Shown here piece by piece: positions 5,354-11,779 of a DNA stretch of 11,779 bases; position 1 is the stretch's first letter; every line of letters begins with the position of its first letter. The translations under genes were made by a program, and so were the position numbers. The stretch covers positions 1 through 11,779 of the forward strand of contig DQUX01000313.1 of the NCBI GenBank assembly GCA_015662065.1. Direction: 5' to 3'. The notes under the pieces were generated by a model. The model saw nothing but the letters and a program-made list of their open reading frames with translations, was not told the DNA's origin and did not search any database. This stretch comes from Anaerolineales bacterium. GTDB lineage: Bacteria > Chloroflexota > Anaerolineae > B4-G1 > DUEL01.

Positions 5354-6167
5354 GACCCAATTGGTTGATTCCCACGCCCATCTGGATTTCCCCCAGTTTG
5401 ACGGCGACCGGGGAACGGTGATCGGGCGAGCGCGGGAGGCGGGGCTGGTCGCCATCCTGAACGTGGGGACCGACCTGGCCTCCAGCCGGGCGGCGGTGGC
5501 GCTGGCTGAGGCCCACGACTTCATCTACGCCGCGGTGGGGGTCCATCCCCACGATGCCAAGACCCTCACCCCGGCAGTGCTGGAGGAGCTGCGGACGCTG
5601 GCCCGTCACCCAAAGGTTGTCGCCATTGGGGAGATCGGGCTGGATTACTACAGGGATCTCTCCCCCCGCCCGGTCCAGCGGCGGGCCTTCGCCGAGCAAC
5701 TGGCCCTGGCGGCCGAGCTGGGGCTGCCGGCGGTGGTCCACAGCCGGGAGGCCCACGACGACGTGCTGGCGGCGCTGGGGGAGTGGGACGGTGTAGGGGT
5801 GCTCCACTCCTACTCTGGCGGGCCGGAGCGGCTGGAGGAGGTGCTGTCGCTTGGCTTCTCCGTGGGCCTCTCCGGGCCAGTCACCTTCCCCGAGGCGAGG
5901 AAGCTCCGGGCGGTGGCGGCGTTGGTGCCGCTGGACCGGCTGCTGGTGGAGACCGACTGCCCCTACCTGACGCCAGTCCCCCACCGGGGGAGGCGGAACG
6001 AGCCCGCCTACGTGCGGTACGTGGTCGAGGCGGTGGCCCGCGCCCGGGGGGAGGAGCCGGAGGGGATCGCCCGGGCCGCGGCCGAGAATGCCCACCGCTT
6101 GTTTGAGATAGACGTGAGGAACTACAGGGACGCGGAGGAGACAGAGGGGAAAAGGGGAGGTCCCTGA
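5352..6167 (+). CDS. tatD: TatD-family metal-dependent deoxyribonuclease
   Basis: This 271-residue protein is a TIM-barrel hydrolase of the TatD/YcfH/YabD group, metal-dependent DNases linked to DNA quality control. Visible metal ligands are HxH in DSHAHLD (H8, H10), E94 in GEIGLDYY, H130 in VVHSREA, H152 in LHSYSGG and D202 in ETDCPYL, so the site is complete. The usual HCFSG reads HSYSG here. The family fold ends near NAHRLFEI (residues about 246-253); the remaining 18 residues are a charged tail encoded by the left arm of a degenerate repeat hairpin. ATG 5352 (or GTG 5349) is used, with no Shine-Dalgarno sequence in front because a heptad array fills the gap. It has no obvious role in glycan synthesis and is probably a co-transcribed housekeeping gene. 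Confidence 0.9.
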   Translation: MTQLVDSHAHLDFPQFDGDRGTVIGRAREAGLVAILNVGTDLASSRAAVALAEAHDFIYAAVGVHPHDAKTLTPAVLEELRTLARHPKVVAIGEIGLDYYRDLSPRPVQRRAFAEQLALAAELGLPAVVHSREAHDDVLAALGEWDGVGVLHSYSGGPERLEEVLSLGFSVGLSGPVTFPEARKLRAVAALVPLDRLLVETDCPYLTPVPHRGRRNEPAYVRYVVEAVARARGEEPEGIARAAAENAHRLFEIDVRNYRDAEETEGKRGGP

Positions 6168-6206
6168 TCTTCTGCGTATCTCTGCGCTCTCCGTGCCTCC
6201 GTGGTT
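6120..6206. repeat. Degenerate inverted repeat joining tatD and the prenyl synthase gene
   Basis: The left arm (6120-6146, beginning AACTACAGGG) and the right arm (6180-6206, ending CTCCGTGGTT) are complementary over 27 nt with 18 matches. Most mismatches are transitions that still allow G-U pairs in RNA. The arms are built from AACCACAGAG/GACACGGAG-like units. The left arm codes for the TatD C-terminus, the TatD stop (6165-6167) lies in the loop, and the right arm ends 16 nt before the prenyl synthase ATG. No T-run follows. Confidence 0.7.
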
Positions 6207-6222
6207 AAATTCAACCAGAGGG

Positions 6223-7191
6223 ATGCTCTTGAAACACCTACCCTTTCTCGACCTCATTCGGAACGATCTGGAACGGGTGGAGGTCATCCTGCGGGAACAG
6301 CCTCCGGAGCAACACGAGGCCGTCGGCGTGGCTGTGGACCATCTGATCGGCGGGGGCGGCAAGCGGCTCCGCCCGGCGCTGGTGCTCCTCTCCGCCTACC
6401 TTTGCGGAGCGGACGTGGACCGGGCGGTCCTGGCCGCCGCGGCTGCCGAGATGCTCCACACCGCCACACTGATCCACGACGACCTGATCGACGGGTCGCT
6501 GGTCCGCCGGGGAACGGAGACGCTGAACGCTAGCTGGACGCCCGGGGCCACGGTCCTCACCGGCGACTACGTCTTCGCCCGCGCCGCCTACCTGGTCTCG
6601 CTGACCGATACCGTTCTCTTGATGCGCCGCTTCGCCGAGACGTTGATGGTCATCTGCAACGGTGAGATCCGGCAGATGTTCGACGGGCGGCGGGGGGAGG
6701 GCTCGCGGCAGGAGTACGAGCAACGCATCTACGACAAGACCGCCTCCCTGATCGCCCTCTCCGCCGAGGCGGGGGCGATCCTGGCCGGGGCCGACGACAG
6801 GACGCGGGGGGCGCTGCGGACCTATGGTGAGCAGTTGGGGCTGGCCTTCCAGATCGTGGATGACGTGCTGGACTTCGTGGCCGACGAGGAGGTGTTGGGC
6901 AAGCCGGTGGGAGGCGATCTGCGGCAGGGGTTGGTGACGCTGCCTCTCCTCCTTTTCCTGGAAGCGGATCCGGATCACCCGACGGTCCGGCGGGCGCTGA
7001 AGGGCGCCGATGAGGTGGCCGTGCAGGAGGCGGTGCGGACCATCGCCGACTCTCCCGCTGTCGGGCGCTCCCTGGAGGTGGCGCGGGGATACATTGAGCG
7101 GGCCTCGGCTGCCCTGGCTCCCTGCCCCTCCGGGCCGTACCGGGAGGCCCTGGAGGATCTGGCCCACTTTGTCGTGGAGCGACGGTTCTGA
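6223..7191 (+). CDS. Long-chain polyprenyl diphosphate synthase
   Basis: This 322-residue all-helical isoprenyl diphosphate synthase has GGGGKRLRP (residues 43-51), the first aspartate-rich motif IHDDLID (84-90) and the second, FQIVDDVLDF (209-218). The enzyme condenses isopentenyl diphosphate onto an allylic primer. Small residues ahead of the first motif (A81, T82) leave room for a long product, so an octaprenyl- or similar-size synthase for quinones or lipid carriers is more likely than a C15/C20 enzyme. Product length cannot be fixed from sequence alone. The start is uncertain: ATG 6223 abuts AGAGGG (6217-6222), while TTG 6229 has the same sequence at 6-nt spacing. The upstream region is the right arm of the degenerate hairpin. 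The stop is one base before the GT2 ATG, implying translational coupling. Confidence 0.9.
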   Translation: MLLKHLPFLDLIRNDLERVEVILREQPPEQHEAVGVAVDHLIGGGGKRLRPALVLLSAYLCGADVDRAVLAAAAAEMLHTATLIHDDLIDGSLVRRGTETLNASWTPGATVLTGDYVFARAAYLVSLTDTVLLMRRFAETLMVICNGEIRQMFDGRRGEGSRQEYEQRIYDKTASLIALSAEAGAILAGADDRTRGALRTYGEQLGLAFQIVDDVLDFVADEEVLGKPVGGDLRQGLVTLPLLLFLEADPDHPTVRRALKGADEVAVQEAVRTIADSPAVGRSLEVARGYIERASAALAPCPSGPYREALEDLAHFVVERRF

Positions 7192-7192
7192 G

Positions 7193-8176
7193 ATGGTGGA
7201 CCTTTCCATCGTCATCGTCAACTGGAACGTCCGCGACCTCCTCCGCCGCTGTCTGTCCTCGTTGCTCGTTGCTCGCCGCTCGTTGCTTGTTGACCGGCAA
7301 CCAGCAACCAGCAACCAGCAACCAGCAACGAGCATTGAAATCATCGTCGTGGACAACGGCTCCGCCGACGGCAGCGTCCAGATGGTGCGGGTGGAGTTCC
7401 CCGGCGTGCGTCTCATCGCCAACGCGGACAATCGGGGCTTCCCCGCCGCCAACAACCAAGGGATCGGCGTCGCCCAGGGCCGGTACATCTTGCTCCTGAA
7501 CCCGGATACGGAGGTGGTGGGGGATGCGCTGGCGACGATGGTGGCCTTCGCCGACGCACACCCGGATGTGGGGATAGTTGGCCCGCAGTTGTTGAACCCG
7601 GATGGCAGCGTGCAATCCTCCCGCCGCCGCTTTCCCACCCTGGCGACCGGTTTCTTCGAATCCACCTGGCTGCAAGGATACGCCCCCCGCCGCTTGCTGG
7701 AGCGGTACTACGTCCTGGACCGACCCGACGACATAGTGCAGGAGGTAGACTGGGTAACCGGAGCGGCGCTGATGGCCCGGCGGGAGGCGGTGGAGCAGGT
7801 AGGGCCGCTGGACGAGGGCTTCTTTATGTACTCGGAGGAGCTGGATTGGTGCCGGAGGTTCCGGGAGGCGGGCTGGCGGGTGGTCTACCTGCCCACGGCC
7901 CGGATTGTCCATCACGTGGGCAAGAGCAGTGAGCAGGTGGTTGCCGCACGACACATCCACTTCCAGACCAGCAAGGTGCGCTATTTCCGCAAGTACCACG
8001 GCCCACAGGCGGCCGAGGCCTTGCGCCTGTTTCTCCTGGGCAACTACGCCTGGCAATTGGGAGTGGAGGGGGCCAAGTGGCTGGTGGGCCACAAGCGATC
8101 TCTGCGTGCCCAGCGGATCGCCGCCTACCGGCAGGTGCTGCGCAGCGGGTTGCGGCTCCCAGGAGGGCTGCAATGA
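7193..8176 (+). CDS. GT2 glycosyltransferase, WbbL/rhamnosyltransferase-like
   Basis: This 327-residue protein has a GT-A fold: MVDLSIVIVNWNVRDLL at the N-terminus, VVDNGSADGS (52-61), the metal-binding NPDTEV (103-108), VTGAALMARREA (188-199) and the acceptor-side GFFMYSEELDWCRR (209-222). It resembles the COG1216/WbbL group, which often transfers rhamnose onto a prenyl-linked sugar, fitting its operon; donor and acceptor are inferred. Between the first helix (CLSSL) and the beta strand EIIVVDN lies an extra loop of about 22 residues (25-47, VARRSLLVDRQPATSNQQP then ATS). It is encoded by ten heptads arranged as a hairpin and most relatives should lack it. The frame stays open throughout. 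The start overlaps the coupling region of the prenyl synthase, and its TGA overlaps the ATG of the GT-C gene (ATGA). Confidence 0.88.
   Translation: MVDLSIVIVNWNVRDLLRRCLSSLLVARRSLLVDRQPATSNQQPATSIEIIVVDNGSADGSVQMVRVEFPGVRLIANADNRGFPAANNQGIGVAQGRYILLLNPDTEVVGDALATMVAFADAHPDVGIVGPQLLNPDGSVQSSRRRFPTLATGFFESTWLQGYAPRRLLERYYVLDRPDDIVQEVDWVTGAALMARREAVEQVGPLDEGFFMYSEELDWCRRFREAGWRVVYLPTARIVHHVGKSSEQVVAARHIHFQTSKVRYFRKYHGPQAAEALRLFLLGNYAWQLGVEGAKWLVGHKRSLRAQRIAAYRQVLRSGLRLPGGLQ
7261..7330. repeat. Mirrored 5+5 heptad array inside the GT2 gene
   Basis: Five heptads of GTTGCTC type (7261-7295: GTTGCTC, GTTGCTC, GCCGCTC, GTTGCTT, GTTGACC) are followed directly by five of AGCAACC type (7296-7330: GGCAACC, AGCAACC three times, AGCAACG). 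The two halves are reverse complements with mismatches and can fold into a hairpin. The block is 70 nt and is translated in frame. Confidence 0.93.
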
Positions 8177-10671
8177 GGGGCTCGGATCGGTGGGCCCTTA
8201 TCTCGCTCCTTGTGCTCGTGGTTGTGGTCAGTGCGGTCTACCTGATCACGGCCTTCAGCAGGGCAGACGGGCCTGCCGTTGCACCCCTCGATGATGCCTA
8301 CATCACCTTCCAGTACGCCCGCCAGATCGCGCGCGGACATCCTTACCAGTACAACGATGGTGATCCGCCGACGACGGGGATGACCAGCCCGCTGTACGGG
8401 TTTCTGCTGGCAGGTTTTTACCTCCTGGGGTTCACCGACGAGCGGCTGGCAGCGCTGGCTCTGGTGATGGGGGCTTTCTGGCTGGGGCTGCTCGGCTGGC
8501 TGACCTACCGCCTTACGCTGCGGCTGATCGGCAAGGGAGGAGACGGCGGGGGCTGGTCGGCGGGGGCGGCGGCGCTTGTCCTCCTCAGCGGTCCGGTGCA
8601 GTGGGGGTGCCTTAATGGTATGGAGACGGGCCTATTTGCCGTCCTCAGCCTGGGGGCGCTAGATGCTTTCCTTGGTGGCTGGTTCGGGTGGAGCGCGCTC
8701 TGGCTGGGGCTGGCGGGGTTGGCCCGGCCGGAAGGACTGATTCTGGCGGGACTGACCTGGCTGGTGGCCCTTGCTGGTGATCTCGTCCGGCATCGCCGGG
8801 TCCTTTGGCGGCGAGTGGGGCTCCTTTCTGCGGCGGTGGCAGTGGGGCTGGTGCCGCTTTTGGTCAACTGGCTCTTGACAGGCACGGTGGCGGCTTCGGG
8901 CGTCCAGGCCAAGTCCTGGCTGTACAACGTCCCCTTCTACCCGGCCCAGATCGCCCACTCCGTCCTGCTTTTCTATGGCGGAATCGTGGAGCGCTTCCTT
9001 GGATGGGGAGCCTCGGCACATTGGCTTTTCCCACCCGGGCTGCTGGCCTTCGCCTTCGCAGGATGGGTAGCGCTGGCAGCGCAGCGGCGATGGGAAGTGT
9101 TGGCCTTGACGTTTTCGTGGTTTCTTGTGGGGACGCTCTCCATCGCCACGCTGATCACCGCTCTCTGGCATTACGGCCGCTATCAGGCTCCCTTCGCTCC
9201 TCTCCTTTCCGCGCTGACGTTCGGCGGGCTGGCATTCTTGTACGGGAGGGTGAGAGGAAGGGGGCGGTATCTTGCGGTAGGGGGTGGGCTTGCGCTGATC
9301 GTTGCTTCAGCATATACCGGTGTCAGGGGTTGGGAGGTCTATCGGCGGGCGGTGGGGACGGTGGCCGCTCAGCAGCGGGTCGTGGCGGAGTGGCTGCGCC
9401 AGAACCTGCCCGCCGACGCACGGGTGGGAGTCCACGATGCCGGCAGCCTCCGTTATCTGGGGGACCGTCCGACCTATGACTTGATTGGCCTGACTACGCC
9501 GGATGCTGCCGTCGCCTGGCGGCACGGGGCGGGGAGTGTCTTCGAGGTCATGGAGCGCTCGCCGATGCGGCCCGACTACTTCGCCATCTATCCGGATGTG
9601 TTCTCGATTCCCTATCTTGCGACCACTGACCTGTTCACCGAGGAACTGTTCCGCGTCGAGGTGCCGGATTATGCCATCGCCAGCGCCGGCCCGGTCCAGG
9701 GGGTGTGGCGGGCTGACTGGCACCTGGCCGGCAGCGGCGATCGGTTCTATCAGCCCGACGTCGTCCAGCGCACGTCCGGTCTCCGGTTGGTGGATGAATT
9801 GGATGTGGCCGCTCTGAGGGACGAGGCGGCCCACGATGTGGTGTGGTGGCAGGAAGTCCACCGCCCGGGTTTTCCCACCGAGGTCTGGCAGATGGCCTAT
9901 CGCGTCCTTCCCGAGCAGGAAGTGCTGGACGGTGGGCGGTTGCTGACCGGAGGGATCGGCTTTGATGTGCAGACCGAACCAGGCCAGCCTCTCTGGATCG
10001 TAGCCCGGCTGCACGCCCAGGAGGCCGGAGCGGTGCGGGTGGAGGTGGACGGGGGGGACGTGGGCCGCTGGGCCTACCCCGCCGTGCCCGGTCAGTGGCT
10101 GGAGACGGTTTTTCGAGTGCCTGCCGGATACATCACGTCCACCCAGACGCGCCTGGTGATGCGCGTGGATGCGGACAACCCGGATTTCCTCCACTATGCC
10201 CCCTACCATTATTGGTTCTTGCAGGGAGAGCCGGATGTCCTGCCTGTCGAGATCGGGCGACGAATAGAGGCCGTCTTTGAGGGGGGGATCCACCTGCTCG
10301 GCCTCGATCTGCCGGAGGGAGTCTGGCGGCGCGGCGACGTGATTCCGGTAACGCTCTACTGGCAGGCCACAGTGGTCACCGACAGCGACGCCAAAGTCTT
10401 TCTCCACTTGTATGATGTCGCCGGCAACCTCGGCCCGCAGTCCGACGGGTGGGCCTACCACGGCACCCGCCCGCCCTACACCTGGTTCCCTGGCGAGGTG
10501 GTGGCCGATCCCCGGCTGCTGATCCTGCCGGAGGGCTTGCCTGTGGGCTTGTATTCTGTTGAGGTCGGGCTGTACGACCCAGAGGGACTGACCCGGCTGG
10601 CGGCGTATCAGGACGGGGTTCGTCGGCCTGAGGACCGGGTGCCGCTGATGATCGTTGAGGTAACGGAGTAA
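8173..10671 (+). CDS. GT-C membrane glycosyltransferase (AftB-like) with C-terminal beta-rich domain
   Basis: This is an 832-residue polytopic protein. The first membrane segment is at about residues 8-28, followed by a periplasmic loop with the acidic pair D40-D41 in PLDDAYITFQYARQIARGH and TTGMTSPLYG. This layout is typical of GT-C enzymes such as mycobacterial AftB, which use prenyl-phosphate-linked sugars outside the membrane. Further hydrophobic segments run to about residue 380, with GMETGLF (149-155), LARPEG (183-188) and HYGRYQAPF (333-341). A soluble part follows, beginning WLRQNLPADARVGVHDAGSLRYLGD (407-431). The last 120 or so residues look like a beta-sandwich (GDVIPVTLYWQA, VFLHLYD, GLYSVEVGLYDPEG). 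The start is ATG 8173, overlapping the GT2 stop, with AGGAGG (8161-8166) 6 nt upstream. The sugar transferred is unknown. Confidence 0.85.
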   Translation: MRGSDRWALISLLVLVVVVSAVYLITAFSRADGPAVAPLDDAYITFQYARQIARGHPYQYNDGDPPTTGMTSPLYGFLLAGFYLLGFTDERLAALALVMGAFWLGLLGWLTYRLTLRLIGKGGDGGGWSAGAAALVLLSGPVQWGCLNGMETGLFAVLSLGALDAFLGGWFGWSALWLGLAGLARPEGLILAGLTWLVALAGDLVRHRRVLWRRVGLLSAAVAVGLVPLLVNWLLTGTVAASGVQAKSWLYNVPFYPAQIAHSVLLFYGGIVERFLGWGASAHWLFPPGLLAFAFAGWVALAAQRRWEVLALTFSWFLVGTLSIATLITALWHYGRYQAPFAPLLSALTFGGLAFLYGRVRGRGRYLAVGGGLALIVASAYTGVRGWEVYRRAVGTVAAQQRVVAEWLRQNLPADARVGVHDAGSLRYLGDRPTYDLIGLTTPDAAVAWRHGAGSVFEVMERSPMRPDYFAIYPDVFSIPYLATTDLFTEELFRVEVPDYAIASAGPVQGVWRADWHLAGSGDRFYQPDVVQRTSGLRLVDELDVAALRDEAAHDVVWWQEVHRPGFPTEVWQMAYRVLPEQEVLDGGRLLTGGIGFDVQTEPGQPLWIVARLHAQEAGAVRVEVDGGDVGRWAYPAVPGQWLETVFRVPAGYITSTQTRLVMRVDADNPDFLHYAPYHYWFLQGEPDVLPVEIGRRIEAVFEGGIHLLGLDLPEGVWRRGDVIPVTLYWQATVVTDSDAKVFLHLYDVAGNLGPQSDGWAYHGTRPPYTWFPGEVVADPRLLILPEGLPVGLYSVEVGLYDPEGLTRLAAYQDGVRRPEDRVPLMIVEVTE

Positions 10672-10673
10672 GC

Positions 10674-11779
10674 ATGCGCATCGGCCTTATCACCGGCGAG
10701 TTCCCCCCCGACCAGGGCGGCGTGGGGGATTTCACCCTCCGGCTGGGGGAGGCGCTGTCCGCCCTCGACCACGAAGTCTACGTCCTCACCGGAATACGGA
10801 ATACGCAACACGCAGCACGCAGCACGCAACACGCAACACGCAGTACACTCACCGTCCATCGCGTCATTCCAGATTGGGGCTGGGGCTGCTGGCGGCGGCT
10901 GCTGGCGCTGGCGCGGGAGCTTTCGCTGGACCTGCTGAACGTCCAGTATCAGGCCGCTGCCTACGGGATGCACCCGGCGATCAACCTGCTCCCGTGGCGG
11001 CTGCGATGGCGCGGGAGGCCGCCGGTGGTGGTGACCTTCCACGATCTGCGAGTGCCCTACCTCTTCCCCAAAGCCGGGCCTCTGCGCTGGCAGGCGATAC
11101 TGGCGCTGGCCCGCTGGGCTGACGGCGTCATTGTCACTAACCGTGAGGACGAATTGCGAATTGCGAATTGCGAATTGCGAATTGCGAATTTGGCTCGCAT
11201 CCCTATCGGCAGCAACATCATCCCCCAACTGCCGGAGGGATACGACCGCGACGCCTGGCGGGCACGGTGGGGACTTGGACCGGACGACCTCTTGCTGGGC
11301 TACTTCGGCTTCCTGAACGAGAGCAAGGGAGGGGAGGAGCTGATTCGGGCGCTGGCGCTGGTGGTGGAGCGGGGCGCGTCGGCCCACCTGCTGATGATCG
11401 GCGGGCGGGTGGGCAGTTCAGACCCCACCAACCGGGCCTACGCGGAGCGGGTGGAGGGGTTGATCCGGGAGTTGGGGCTGGAGGAGCGGGTCCACTGGAC
11501 CGGCTACACGCGCCCCGAGGCGGTGTCGGCGGGGCTTTTGGCGACGGATGTCTGCGTATTGCCGTATCGGGACGGCGTCTCCTTCCGGCGGGGGACCCTG
11601 CACGCCTGCCTGGCCCACGGGCGGCCGGTGGTCACCACCCGGCCGGCGGTGGAGCTGCCGGAGGTGCGGGATGGGGAGAACATGCTGCTGGCGGAGCCTC
11701 GGGACCCTGAGGAGTTGGCGGGGGCGGTGATGCGGCTGGCCGCCGACCCGGCCCTGCGGGCACGGTTGGAGGCGGGGGC
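10674..11779 (+). CDS. GT4 glycosyltransferase, 3' end beyond the window
   Basis: A GT-B glycosyltransferase open from ATG 10674 to the window edge (368 codons, no stop). The N-terminal half has MRIGLITGEFPPDQGGVGDFTLRLGEAL (1-28) with the glycine-rich GGVGDF loop, and VVVTFHDLRVPYL (118-130). The C-terminal half has LLGYFGFLNESKGGEELIRAL (207-227), LLMIGGRVG, and the donor-site region VLPYRDGVSFRRGTLHACLAHGRPVVTT (295-322). It would transfer a nucleotide-sugar residue to a glycan or lipid acceptor; the GDP-sugars made upstream are reasonable donors. Two stretches are foreign to the fold: residues about 41-58 (RNTQHAARSTQHATRST) and about 160-172 (ELRIANCELRIAN). Each is encoded by a heptad array and both keep the frame. 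GGAG (10665-10668) lies 5 nt upstream of the ATG, and only 2 nt separate it from the GT-C stop. Confidence 0.88.
   Translation, partial: MRIGLITGEFPPDQGGVGDFTLRLGEALSALDHEVYVLTGIRNTQHAARSTQHATRSTLTVHRVIPDWGWGCWRRLLALARELSLDLLNVQYQAAAYGMHPAINLLPWRLRWRGRPPVVVTFHDLRVPYLFPKAGPLRWQAILALARWADGVIVTNREDELRIANCELRIANLARIPIGSNIIPQLPEGYDRDAWRARWGLGPDDLLLGYFGFLNESKGGEELIRALALVVERGASAHLLMIGGRVGSSDPTNRAYAERVEGLIRELGLEERVHWTGYTRPEAVSAGLLATDVCVLPYRDGVSFRRGTLHACLAHGRPVVTTRPAVELPEVRDGENMLLAEPRDPEELAGAVMRLAADPALRARLEAG
10791..10846 (+). repeat. Eight-heptad array inside the GT4 gene (first)
   Basis: The units are GGAATAC twice, GCAACAC, GCAGCAC twice, GCAACAC twice, then GCAGTAC, 56 nt in all. The unit order GGAAYAC then GCAACAC is the same as in the hairpin at 3823-3863, so both belong to one repeat family. 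The array is translated as a loop of about 18 residues rich in Arg, Thr, Gln and His after the strand HEVYVLTG. Confidence 0.95.
11151..11190 (+). repeat. GAATTGC heptad array inside the GT4 gene (second)
   Basis: Five perfect consecutive copies of GAATTGC (11151-11185) are followed by GAATT. The array is translated as E-LRIANCE-LRIAN between VIVTNRED and LARIPIGSN, a junction where related enzymes need only a short linker. This is the most uniform array in the window. Confidence 0.96.

Noticed and set aside
4500..6362. Very long minus-strand open frame (620 codons) and similar ones at 2823-4448, 6650-8173 and 6238-7665
   Set aside because: They are antisense shadows of well-supported genes in GC-rich DNA, are rich in His, Pro, Arg and Gly, show no domain, and run straight through gene boundaries and repeat arrays.
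10791..11190. Frameshifted or broken GT4 gene, because of the odd repeat-coded segments
   Set aside because: Direct translation from 10674 stays in one frame to the window end, with recognisable GT4 motifs before, between and after both arrays.

Overview
The window is GC-rich, gene-dense bacterial DNA with a compact divergent layout. It has no rRNA, tRNA, CRISPR array or recognisable transposase. The combination of a four-helix-bundle (S23/IVS-like) gene, many 7-8 nt tandem arrays and a GT-C enzyme with a long beta-rich tail suggests a Chloroflexota (Anaerolineae-like) genome. This is an inference from gene content and style; no phylogenetic marker is present.

Left part, minus strand (1-1185). 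An alkyltransferase-like DNA repair protein (ATL, PWWRV motif) is followed 25 nt later by a Nudix protein with a C-terminal winged helix of the NrtR type. A perfect-consensus sigma70 promoter (TTGACA-N17-TATAAT, minus strand) overlaps the Nudix stop codon and fires out of the left edge. Between ATL and the plus-strand genes lies a divergent promoter pair that appears to share one palindromic -35 box, TTGCAA.

Right part, plus strand (1286-11779). This is one long gene train for nucleotide-sugar and glycan assembly: an RMD-type GDP-4-keto-6-deoxymannose reductase, a small four-helix-bundle gene, GDP-mannose 4,6-dehydratase (gmd), a phosphomannomutase/phosphoglucomutase family enzyme, a TatD-family nuclease, a long-chain polyprenyl diphosphate synthase, a GT2 glycosyltransferase, an AftB-like GT-C membrane glycosyltransferase and a GT4 glycosyltransferase that runs off the right edge. 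Gmd plus the reductase would make GDP-D-rhamnose. The mutase would supply Man-1-P, the prenyl synthase a lipid carrier, and the three transferases would build and export a surface glycan. TatD is probably a housekeeping passenger.

The most striking layer is the short tandem arrays (7-nt units, 8-nt in one family). Every plus-strand gap longer than a few bases contains one: rmd/4HB, 4HB/gmd, gmd/mutase, mutase/tatD and tatD/prenyl synthase. Three more sit in frame inside the GT2 and GT4 genes, where they encode extra low-complexity loops. Most share a GCAA core, and several are arranged as inverted, hairpin-forming pairs. The four-helix-bundle gene is bracketed by the same octamer array in opposite orientations and separates rmd from gmd, so it looks like an inserted cassette. 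The cassette and the coding heptad arrays are the best candidates here for something not yet described.
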